Shown here: positions 1 through 6,111 of the stretch, one piece after another
Layout of the letters: each line of letters begins with the position of its first letter
How positions within the stretch are numbered: the first letter of the stretch is position 1
From: Clostridia bacterium
Lineage (GTDB): Bacteria; Bacillota; Clostridia; Oscillospirales; CAG-272
Direction: 5' to 3'
DNA: 8,403 nt
Assembly (NCBI GenBank): GCA_024404655.1
Contig: JAKSPR010000116.1
Span: 1-8,403, forward strand
Made by a program: the position numbers and the translations under genes
The notes under the pieces: generated by a model
Database searches by the model: none
Told to the model about the DNA's origin: nothing
The model's input: only the letters and a program-made list of their open reading frames with translations

Positions 1-22
1 TCATTCGCCGTCACGCTCCTTT
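1..22 (-). promoter_or_regulatory. Ribosome binding site and ATGA start of a further operon gene beyond the left edge
   Basis: On the minus strand the last codons of the half-length GRE contain AAAGGAG (16-22). After 11 nt comes ATG at 4-2, overlapping the TGA stop at 3-1 as ATGA. This is the usual form of a translationally coupled next gene. Only its first codon lies in the window, so its identity cannot be read. The spacing is on the long side, and chance occurrence cannot be excluded. Confidence 0.55.
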
Positions 23-1269
23 ATTTCTCTTATTATGCTTACCGCCTTGTCGGGAAGGGCCGCGAGGCTGTCGCGAATCTCAAGGTCGCCGTCGCCGACA
101 AGTTCCACGGACCTCATTGCCCCGGCCAGCTGGCCCTCGTAGCAGTCGCAGAAGTCAATGGTGCCGCCTCTCCGCTGCGGGCTGTCAATGGAATCCACGA
201 TGCGGCTGTGTCCGCGCCGGATCATGTCTAGCGCGTTGCAGACGAGTTCCTGCGGGGTGCTCTCCGCCGTTTTGATCTGGATCTTGGGATTGTAGATCCC
301 CATCCGGTCATAGATATCAAGGATCACATAGGAAAGAGGATTGACAAGACTAACCCCGTTTTCATCCATACCGCCCAGATAGAACGGCTGGTTCCAGTAG
401 TTTCCGATCGCAGTAAACTGCAGAAGGAAATATGCAAGATCTTTTCGCAGTTCATCTTCGGAAATACCGTTCTCAAGATCCTTTTTGTAATAAGGGTAAA
501 GCATGACATCCATATTGCAGAGAGAACGGACCTGCAGACTGTCGACATGCTCGCTGACCATGAAATAGAGATAGATGATCAGCAGGACTTCGTAGGTGTT
601 CCGTGGTGCGCCCGTCTCAAGGGTACAGAGGGCTTTCGCAAGACGCTCAGAGCCGTTTGTTCCCTCTGCCAGCAGACGCAGACGGCGGCACAGTGTGATC
701 ATCGCTTCATATGTTACGCGGATGGACGCATAGAAGTCCTGTTCTTCCTGTGAAAGGCAATGATCTTTGGCAAGTTTGTTTTCTGCCTCATCTGCCTCTC
801 TGATCAGTCCCGGGAAGCCGAGGGTGAAAACTCTTTCCCATACAGGAACACTGTGGTCATAGTCCGGCCATATTGCGACGACACCGTCATGTTCCAGCTG
901 GCCGCGGCGTTTTTCCACGTCCGGCATGATCTGACCGAATACCTCACCACGCCATGCATTGACGATGCAGCGTGCGATCGGACGGTCCAGAATATTGAGT
1001 GCCGGGAAACGGTCGCGGGGGTCGCAGGCGATGCGGGTGTGTTCCAGCAGCATCGCAAGGGCTTTTGCCTTGCGCATCGGGTGAGACTCACCGGATATCA
1101 GACGGTCATTTTCTTTGACCGCTTCGTACAGAGCCTCAGCTTCCATGCCGGATTCCGGATCAAAGATCTCATCGTGACGGATGAAGCGGTTCATGCTGTT
1201 GAACGGCTTCTGTGTATCGTGATATTTATTTAAGATATAGTCAAGGTCACAAGAATCAATGTATTCCAT
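1..1269 (-). CDS. Half-length glycyl radical enzyme (pyruvate formate-lyase-like) homologue
   Basis: This is the N-terminal half of a GRE-family protein. Counting from the first in-frame Met at 1287 (428 residues), it matches the full-length GRE at 3766-5931 over nearly its whole length. Shared landmarks include PDY-x-H at 141-145, FTLG-x-PGL at 154-161 and the Cys-Tyr-Glu site, here Cys382 and Glu384. It then stops about 45 residues later, so the C-terminal half, including the glycyl radical loop, is absent. It is also 11 residues shorter than its paralogue just before the Cys loop, where other GREs have a conserved helix, so normal catalysis is doubtful. I chose the Met at 1269 because an AAAGGA ribosome binding site (1277-1282) lies 7 nt upstream. 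Met at 1272 is also possible; the Met at 1287 has no such site. It follows the solute-binding gene in one operon. The stop is TGA at 3-1, inside an ATGA overlap. It may be one subunit of a split enzyme, a pseudoenzyme or a truncated copy. Confidence 0.8.
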   Translation of the reverse strand: MEYIDSCDLDYILNKYHDTQKPFNSMNRFIRHDEIFDPESGMEAEALYEAVKENDRLISGESHPMRKAKALAMLLEHTRIACDPRDRFPALNILDRPIARCIVNAWRGEVFGQIMPDVEKRRGQLEHDGVVAIWPDYDHSVPVWERVFTLGFPGLIREADEAENKLAKDHCLSQEEQDFYASIRVTYEAMITLCRRLRLLAEGTNGSERLAKALCTLETGAPRNTYEVLLIIYLYFMVSEHVDSLQVRSLCNMDVMLYPYYKKDLENGISEDELRKDLAYFLLQFTAIGNYWNQPFYLGGMDENGVSLVNPLSYVILDIYDRMGIYNPKIQIKTAESTPQELVCNALDMIRRGHSRIVDSIDSPQRRGGTIDFCDCYEGQLAGAMRSVELVGDGDLEIRDSLAALPDKAVSIIREIKERDGE

Positions 1270-1276
1270 CATGGAT

Positions 1277-1282
1277 TCCTTT
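1277..1282 (-). promoter_or_regulatory. Ribosome binding site deciding the start of the half-length GRE
   Basis: AAAGGA on the minus strand lies 7 nt before the ATG at 1269 and 4 nt before the ATG at 1272. It lies downstream of the alternative ATG at 1287, so that upstream start is unlikely. The site sits in the short gap after the solute-binding gene's TAA (1297-1295), consistent with translation from one polycistronic mRNA. Confidence 0.6.
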
Positions 1283-1294
1283 CGCATTCAGAAT

Positions 1295-2812
1295 TTACTT
1301 CAGGGCGTCCCAGATCTCATCCAGTTTCTTCTGCCATTTCTTTTCGTTTTTTGCGGTCATAGAAGCAAAACCGCCGGATTTCTTCTGGATGAGAAGTTCA
1401 CGGAACTGGGAAGTGGGATAATCAAGAGAAGACGAAAAATACTCAAAAACATCAAGGTAGAGATTGGAACGAAGAAGGTCAAACATCTGCGCCATATCGC
1501 TGTCGGAGGAATAGCGCGTTTTCAGTGTAGTCTCAAAATACTCGGGCTGAATGGTTCTGTATGCTTCGGATGACCATGCCTCCATAACTGCACCGCTGCA
1601 TTCGGGATCAACATAGGAAAGAAGCGCAAAGAACGCATTCCGCTGCACAGTGGAAATATAGTCCTCCTGATTTTCATCATAGAGCGGATACGGCAGCACA
1701 CCGTAACTGAAATCCGCATTGCCGAGGATTACAGGTGCATCGCAGATAAGTCCCGCAGTGAAGAAGGAACGGCCTTCCATGAAGATCCGGTCAGCATAGT
1801 TGCCGCCGCCCGTTGCGATGTGTTCTTCATGATCGGAGTTCGGATATCCGGGATAGACGCCGGGGGTATCGTTGATGAGCGTATTGACCTTTTCAAAGAT
1901 ATTGGCCATGCGTTCATTGCCGTACAGCACGGTGTAGCCGGAATCGGTACGCTCTGCGCATTTACCGCCGAGGGCAAACTGGAAGCTGAGATACTTGTTG
2001 CAGTCACCGAAGGTCAGACCGTATTCATCACCGAAATCCCGCTTGTCGTCACCGTTTGCGTCACGGTAGCCAAGCATGGCAAGCTCCCGCAGATGATCCA
2101 TCGTCCACTTGTGATTTCTGACGGTCTCGTAAAGGTTTTCAGTTACGTCATACTGATTCAGTTTGTCCTGGTTGAAGAACATGCAGAAGGTATGCTTGAT
2201 CATGGAAAGGGAACCGTCACCGGAGGCAACATAGACAGCACCGCCCGGCATCATGTTCAGCTGGCTCTTATTCCACCAGGGCTTGGAAAAGTCGATATAC
2301 GGAACCTCGGAAAGGTCAAGAAGATATTTGTCGCTGAGCATCAGATTGAGGGGATTGGAGCCGACATAGAGATCATACGCTTTGTCTTCTGCCATGACGC
2401 TCTGTGAAAGCTTCGTCATCATCTTGCTGATTCCGGCAAAATCAAAGGTTTCCTTGATGAAGTTGAATTTCAGATTCAGACGTTCTTCCACATTTCGGCC
2501 GGTGTGATAAACTGCATCATTGACCCGCGCTCCGGTCTCACCGTCGGATGCAAAGTCGTCATAATACGCACCGGCATAGTCGCCGATCAGATAGTTGAAC
2601 GTTCTGCCGCCGAAATCCAGGTTATCGGGCAGCGAATCCGCTTCAAACGGTGACGCAGTTTCCGCTTCCGTTACGACGTCTGTGACAATTTCTTTTTTCT
2701 CAGTGTTTTCAGTTCCATTCTGTACCGGAGTTTCATTCCCGCAGGAAACAAGGGAGGAAAGGATCATGCCGCAGGTCAGCATAACAAGTGTGGATTTTTT
2801 TGACAGATTCAT
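1295..2812 (-). CDS. Extracellular solute-binding lipoprotein (ABC transporter, family 1-like)
   Basis: A 505-residue secreted lipoprotein that would capture a small ligand, probably a sugar or oligosaccharide, outside the cell for an ABC importer. The N-terminus has two lysines (5-6), a hydrophobic stretch and the lipobox LVSC, giving a predicted lipidated Cys24. A polar Thr/Glu-rich linker follows to about residue 55, then a long two-lobe binding-protein body containing a GGRTFNY segment. This length and linker are usual for large family 1 binding proteins of Clostridia. Assignment is by overall character; no ligand-specific residues are recognised. The start is secure: AGGAG at 2821-2825 lies 8 nt upstream, under a good promoter at 2844-2872. 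It is the first gene of a leftward operon with the half-length GRE directly behind it, and AraC1 is divergent. No permease or ATPase is in the window, so they would have to be downstream of base 1 or elsewhere. Confidence 0.87.
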   Translation of the reverse strand: MNLSKKSTLVMLTCGMILSSLVSCGNETPVQNGTENTEKKEIVTDVVTEAETASPFEADSLPDNLDFGGRTFNYLIGDYAGAYYDDFASDGETGARVNDAVYHTGRNVEERLNLKFNFIKETFDFAGISKMMTKLSQSVMAEDKAYDLYVGSNPLNLMLSDKYLLDLSEVPYIDFSKPWWNKSQLNMMPGGAVYVASGDGSLSMIKHTFCMFFNQDKLNQYDVTENLYETVRNHKWTMDHLRELAMLGYRDANGDDKRDFGDEYGLTFGDCNKYLSFQFALGGKCAERTDSGYTVLYGNERMANIFEKVNTLINDTPGVYPGYPNSDHEEHIATGGGNYADRIFMEGRSFFTAGLICDAPVILGNADFSYGVLPYPLYDENQEDYISTVQRNAFFALLSYVDPECSGAVMEAWSSEAYRTIQPEYFETTLKTRYSSDSDMAQMFDLLRSNLYLDVFEYFSSSLDYPTSQFRELLIQKKSGGFASMTAKNEKKWQKKLDEIWDALK

Positions 2813-2843
2813 CGCTTTTTCTCCTTTTTTGTTGGTTTGTTTC

Positions 2844-2872
2844 AGTATAGCGGATTCTTTCGGAATTGTCCA
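2844..2872 (-). promoter_or_regulatory. Sigma-70-type promoter of the solute-binding protein/GRE operon
   Basis: On the minus strand, -35 TGGACA (2872-2867) and -10 TATACT (2849-2844) are separated by 17 bp. Each matches consensus at five of six positions. Transcription would start near 2837, giving a leader of about 25 nt that contains the AGGAG site. The -35 element lies 40 bp from that of the divergent AraC1 promoter. Confidence 0.75.
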
Positions 2873-2881
2873 TGAACATTT

Positions 2882-2923
2882 AATTCAAACTGGATTTTTC
2901 GCTCAAATTGTGTTGAATTTTCG
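2882..2923. promoter_or_regulatory. Candidate AraC1 operator region between divergent promoters
   Basis: Two T-rich direct repeats, TGGATTTTTCG (2891-2901) and TTGAATTTTCG (2913-2923), match at 9 of 11 positions and start 22 bp apart, about two helical turns. That is typical geometry for paired AraC-family half-sites. An overlapping 7-bp inverted repeat, AATTCAA (2882-2888) and TTGAATT (2913-2919), spans the same region. The right copy overlaps the AraC1 -35 element, which would permit autoregulation. The sequence is AT-rich, so chance similarity is a real possibility. Confidence 0.35.
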
Positions 2924-2941
2924 GGGATTCCATGATATAAT
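2913..2941 (+). promoter_or_regulatory. Sigma-70-type promoter of AraC1
   Basis: -35 TTGAAT (2913-2918) and a perfect -10 TATAAT (2936-2941) are separated by 17 bp. Transcription would start near 2948, leaving a leader of about 19 nt before the ATG at 2967. Confidence 0.75.
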
Positions 2942-2966
2942 TGCTGATGAAAAGAGGGGAACTATC

Positions 2967-3761
2967 ATGATCGACCTGCGCGGAAAAGCATTTCACATAT
3001 CCAAAATCTGCGGTATCATCCACGATGACAGCATCCATACCAATCTGGGACATGAAGGCAAGAATTCTCATGCGCATCACCTGATCTACAAGATCAGCGG
3101 ACATGTGCAGTTTCATCTTTACAAAAGCGGGGAAGTCCTTGACTTTTCGCCCGGTATGATCTGCTATATTCCTCGCGGCAACAGGTATCACATCGACCGC
3201 CTGGAAGCAGGTGAAGCGCTCAGAATAGAGTTTCAAACTGAGGACGATATCCCGGATATCAAGCCCTTTTCTGAGTTGTTCCGCAATTATTCGGCATTCG
3301 GGACGCTGTTTGGAAAACTGGAAGCCTGTTATAAAGCGAGCCTTTGGAATTTTGATTACAAGACGATGTCAGTAATATATGAAATTTTCGATCTTCTTGA
3401 TTCTTCCGCACGATACAGCACGGTAAGTCCTGCGGCGGAAAAAAAGGCAAGCAATGCGGTCTCTTATCTGGAAAAGCACTATATGGATCCTGCGCTCAGC
3501 ATTGAGGATACGGCAGCAGAAGCCGGAACATCGGTCGCCAGTCTGCGGCGCTATTTTCAGCAGCTGTACGGTATTCCGCCGATCCAGTATCTGACACGTC
3601 TCCGCATCAATGCGGCCCAGTCGATGCTGATCGGCAGCGACCGCAGCATTGAGGAAATCGCTGTTTTTTCCGGATTCAGTGATCCATTCTATTTTTCCCG
3701 ATGCTTCAAGGAACTCTGCGGGGAGACACCGCGCAGTTATCGGCGGTCAAACAAAGCCTGA
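2967..3761 (+). CDS. AraC-family transcriptional regulator (AraC1)
   Basis: A 264-residue cytoplasmic ligand-responsive transcription factor. Residues about 35-90 form a cupin-type sensing fold, with His-rich HAHH at 35-38 and the PG-x4-YIPRG segment at 62-71. The C-terminus holds the two helix-turn-helix units of the AraC family: about 176-201 (LSIEDTAAEAG through RRYFQQLYG) and about 226-254 (SIEEIAVFSGFSD through FKELCGETP). The ATG at 2967 is chosen because AGGGG (2955-2959) lies 7 nt upstream and a good promoter lies just before it. The reading frame continues further upstream, but only through the start of the solute-binding gene. Divergence from the solute-binding/GRE operon suggests that it controls that operon, and probably itself. 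It is a paralogue of AraC2, with the same length and layout. The inducer is unknown. Its stop lies 4 bp from the stop of the convergent full-length GRE. Confidence 0.92.
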   Translation: MIDLRGKAFHISKICGIIHDDSIHTNLGHEGKNSHAHHLIYKISGHVQFHLYKSGEVLDFSPGMICYIPRGNRYHIDRLEAGEALRIEFQTEDDIPDIKPFSELFRNYSAFGTLFGKLEACYKASLWNFDYKTMSVIYEIFDLLDSSARYSTVSPAAEKKASNAVSYLEKHYMDPALSIEDTAAEAGTSVASLRRYFQQLYGIPPIQYLTRLRINAAQSMLIGSDRSIEEIAVFSGFSDPFYFSRCFKELCGETPRSYRRSNKA

Positions 3762-3765
3762 TTCT

Positions 3766-5931
3766 TCACACGCGCTCGCACTGACGGATGAAATCGTCCT
3801 GTTCCTGTCTTGAGAGATTGACAAAATAGACATTCCAGCCGCAGAGGCGGACCTGCAGGGTCTGATAGCGCTCAGGGTGCTCCTGTGCTTCGCGGAGAAC
3901 TGTACCGTCGAAGATATTGCCGTGCATGGCGAAACCGCCAAGAGAAAAATAGGTTCTCACAAGACCGAGCATCGCAGCAAGACCGTCGTCTCCGGATACT
4001 GCAGTGGGATGAAGAACAAAGTCGAGGACTGTGCCGTTCGGATATCCGGCATGATCGATTTTGGCGACAGAACGGATGTAAGCCGTGATGCCCTTTTTAT
4101 CCATGCAGGTGACGGCACACAGGTTTTTTGACAGCATTTCACCGTTATACCGTCCGTCCGGGGTTGCCTGTGTCTTTACTCCGTTTGTGAAACAATGGTC
4201 GATGGAGTACAGTCCTGCTTTGAAGACGCCGCCGCGGCCATTGGATTTCCCGGTGATCTCATGGGAAATGAAGTCGGAAAAATCCAGCATAACGGCATCA
4301 GCTGCCGGATCAGCGTTGCCGTATTTGTCCGGCATGTGCAGAACCTCCGCACGGAGGTTTTCGTGTCCGGCCCAGTTTTCACTGAGAATTTTTCCAAGTT
4401 CGGAAAGGGTAAGTCTCTGCTGCTCATATACCAGATGCCGGACAGCACTGACAGCGTCGGTCAGAGGAGCAATACCCATTGCATTCAGGGCACTGCTGTT
4501 GTATTTCGCACCGGCTGCATAGGCATCCCGCCCGCGTTCCACGCACACATCATACTGGCAGGACAACAGCGGGTCCGGGTAGATCTCCATATAGAGCGGC
4601 TCAAAGGTACGGATGGTATCCAGCGCTTTCCCGATCAGATGGGATATCTGTGCTTTGACTGCAGTGACAAAGTCATCGTATGTTTCCGGAATTCCGGTAT
4701 CGAGGCCGATTCTGACCCCTGTTTCCGCATCTATGCCGCGGGTGAAAACATAGGACAGCGCTTTTGGCAGATTGACTGAACCGTTTCCGGTGCAGGGAAT
4801 CTCCACTCCGGCAACTGCCGATTCATAGCAGCCGATAAGAACGACGTTTTTGGCGTCCTCAGGCTCGATCCCGATTCTTTCAAGGCCTTCTATGGCCTTT
4901 TCTTCGTTTAACAGCAGGATACTGGAATTTCCTCCGCGGATACAGCGCAGGACACGGGAGAGAAATGCGTCCGGGGTATGCTTTGAGATGCGGATATGCA
5001 GTTTCGGGCTGTGGATGTTCAGTTCATCATACGCATCCAGTATCATTTCAGTCAGCTCGCCTGTCTGCTCATGTCCGCATCCATCGGAACCGCCGATCAT
5101 CATGGGCTGATCAAAGGGAACTCTGGCAGCCCAGAATTTGTTGAGAAAATATTTGAGCAGGTCGAAAATTTCTCCGCGGGTGAAGGTGTTTTCTGCAGTG
5201 TCGCGGAGATAGAAAGGCTCCAGCTCTACATCCAGCCGTCCGAGCGTTCTCACTCTGGCGCCGGCAATACGCTCGTGGAGGACGAAATAGACGTCCAAGA
5301 GCATCAGAGCTTCATAACAGTTCCCGGGTGCATGTTCGGAAAGGTTAGAAAGACACGCCGAAGCCATGGGATTATCTGCTTTGACAGCGTCCGAGAGACG
5401 TTTCAGAAAATGTACAATGGCTTCCAGGGTGATCTCACATGACAGATAGAAGACGGCCTGGCTTTCCGGAAGATCTGCTTTTTCTGCTCTTGCGCATCGT
5501 ATCCGTTCGAGTAGCCCGGGGATGCCGAGTGTGAAAAGATTCTTTACATTGGGTGAGATATGGCCGTAGTCGGGATTCGCAGCGTATGCGCCGGCGTTTT
5601 TGGCCTGCTGCCGTTCTTCCAGAAGCGTTTTGGGGACAGAGTGCTCAAAGGTTTCCCGTTCCCATCGCCATATCCATTCGTTCATGATGCCGGCAGCGTT
5701 TATTTTGTCCTGGAAAATATCGTCTCTGTCAACAGCAAGACGGGCGTTTGACAGAAGATAGTCAAACATCTTTGCCTTGCGGATGGATTTCGGTAAGGTT
5801 TCATCGCAGGCGACAGCGGCAGCACCGGTTTTGAGTTCTTCATAGGTAAGCCCGGTATCGGGAAGCCATCTGATCTCGTCATAAGCCCGGTCAAGGTATC
5901 CCTTGTCTTTGGGAAAGGAAGGTATGTGCAT
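3766..5931 (-). CDS. Full-length glycyl radical enzyme, PFL-like family, unknown substrate
   Basis: A 721-residue cytoplasmic anaerobic radical enzyme. Family knowledge: an activating radical SAM enzyme abstracts hydrogen from a C-terminal glycine, and the glycyl radical then generates a thiyl radical on a central cysteine that attacks the substrate. Seen here: PDYGH at 120-124, the Cys loop IGCYE with Cys368 and Glu370, NSSALNAMGIAPL at 478-490, KYGN at 536-539, TPDGR at 590-594, and the radical loop RLCGWN at 695-700 with Gly698. The Cys-x-Glu pair resembles the dehydratase/lyase branch (usually GCVE), not pyruvate formate-lyase proper, which has adjacent cysteines. The Tyr between them and CGWN in place of the usual SGY or AGY differ from the well-characterised members I can recall. 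The ATG at 5931 has AAAAGGGG (5938-5945) 6 nt upstream and its own promoter. An upstream frame extension would overlap the AraC2 coding region and is rejected. AraC2 is divergent and is the likely regulator. No activating enzyme is adjacent. Confidence 0.93.
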   Translation of the reverse strand: MHIPSFPKDKGYLDRAYDEIRWLPDTGLTYEELKTGAAAVACDETLPKSIRKAKMFDYLLSNARLAVDRDDIFQDKINAAGIMNEWIWRWERETFEHSVPKTLLEERQQAKNAGAYAANPDYGHISPNVKNLFTLGIPGLLERIRCARAEKADLPESQAVFYLSCEITLEAIVHFLKRLSDAVKADNPMASACLSNLSEHAPGNCYEALMLLDVYFVLHERIAGARVRTLGRLDVELEPFYLRDTAENTFTRGEIFDLLKYFLNKFWAARVPFDQPMMIGGSDGCGHEQTGELTEMILDAYDELNIHSPKLHIRISKHTPDAFLSRVLRCIRGGNSSILLLNEEKAIEGLERIGIEPEDAKNVVLIGCYESAVAGVEIPCTGNGSVNLPKALSYVFTRGIDAETGVRIGLDTGIPETYDDFVTAVKAQISHLIGKALDTIRTFEPLYMEIYPDPLLSCQYDVCVERGRDAYAAGAKYNSSALNAMGIAPLTDAVSAVRHLVYEQQRLTLSELGKILSENWAGHENLRAEVLHMPDKYGNADPAADAVMLDFSDFISHEITGKSNGRGGVFKAGLYSIDHCFTNGVKTQATPDGRYNGEMLSKNLCAVTCMDKKGITAYIRSVAKIDHAGYPNGTVLDFVLHPTAVSGDDGLAAMLGLVRTYFSLGGFAMHGNIFDGTVLREAQEHPERYQTLQVRLCGWNVYFVNLSRQEQDDFIRQCERV

Positions 5932-5962
5932 AAGACACCCCTTTTCTGATTTTTGTATTTTC

Positions 5963-5991
5963 ATTATAACAGTTAAGCAGTGCAAATGCAA
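5963..5991 (-). promoter_or_regulatory. Promoter of the full-length GRE, extended -10 type
   Basis: On the minus strand, a perfect -10 TATAAT (5968-5963) is preceded by TGT, which fits an extended -10 element. TTGCAT (5991-5986) lies 17 bp upstream as a weak -35. The weak -35 with a strong -10 suits a promoter needing an activator. A TGCAAATGCA palindrome-like element (5981-5990) overlaps the -35. Confidence 0.65.
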
Positions 5992-6000
5992 TCCACATAC

Positions 6001-6044
6001 CGATTCATATTGTACTTTTCGATACATAATTTCTGGAATTTTTC
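6001..6044. promoter_or_regulatory. Candidate AraC2 operator region
   Basis: CGATTCATATT (6001-6011) and CGATACATAAT (6020-6030) match at 9 of 11 positions and start 19 bp apart. A second pair, TGTACTTTTCG (6011-6021) and TGGAATTTTTC (6034-6044), starts 23 bp apart and resembles the repeats between AraC1 and the solute-binding gene. The region lies between the two divergent promoters. The assignment is by pattern only, in AT-rich DNA. Confidence 0.33.
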
Positions 6045-6052
6045 TGTATTTG

Positions 6053-6081
6053 TTGACTTTTTCTGCCTTGTTTGTTATACT
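6053..6081 (+). promoter_or_regulatory. Sigma-70-type promoter of AraC2
   Basis: -35 TTGACT (6053-6058) and -10 TATACT (6076-6081) are separated by 17 bp, each matching consensus at five of six positions. The predicted start near 6088 leaves a short leader holding the AAAGGAGGT ribosome binding site (6095-6103). Confidence 0.78.
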
Positions 6082-6111
6082 GAAAGTACCAGAGAAAGGA
6101 GGTCGTCCGTC

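Noticed and set aside
760..1233. 157-codon plus-strand open frame, and similar long antisense frames at 1820-2407, 4195-4779 and 7800-8213
   Set aside because: All lie fully inside well-supported minus-strand genes, show no recognisable domain or ribosome binding site, and look like composition shadows.
2595..2966. Longer AraC1 frame starting inside the solute-binding gene
   Set aside because: The extra 124 codons are antisense to the lipoprotein's start and cross both promoters; the ATG at 2967 has an AGGGG site and a near-consensus promoter.
5981..5990. TGCAAATGCA as a catabolite-repression (CcpA cre) site at the GRE promoter
   Set aside because: It lacks the central CG and the overall cre pattern; it is only a short AT-rich palindrome-like element.
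5980..6111. Longer AraC2 frame starting at 5980
   Set aside because: It spans the AraC2 promoter and operator candidates and has no ribosome binding site, whereas AAAGGAGGT precedes the ATG at 6112.
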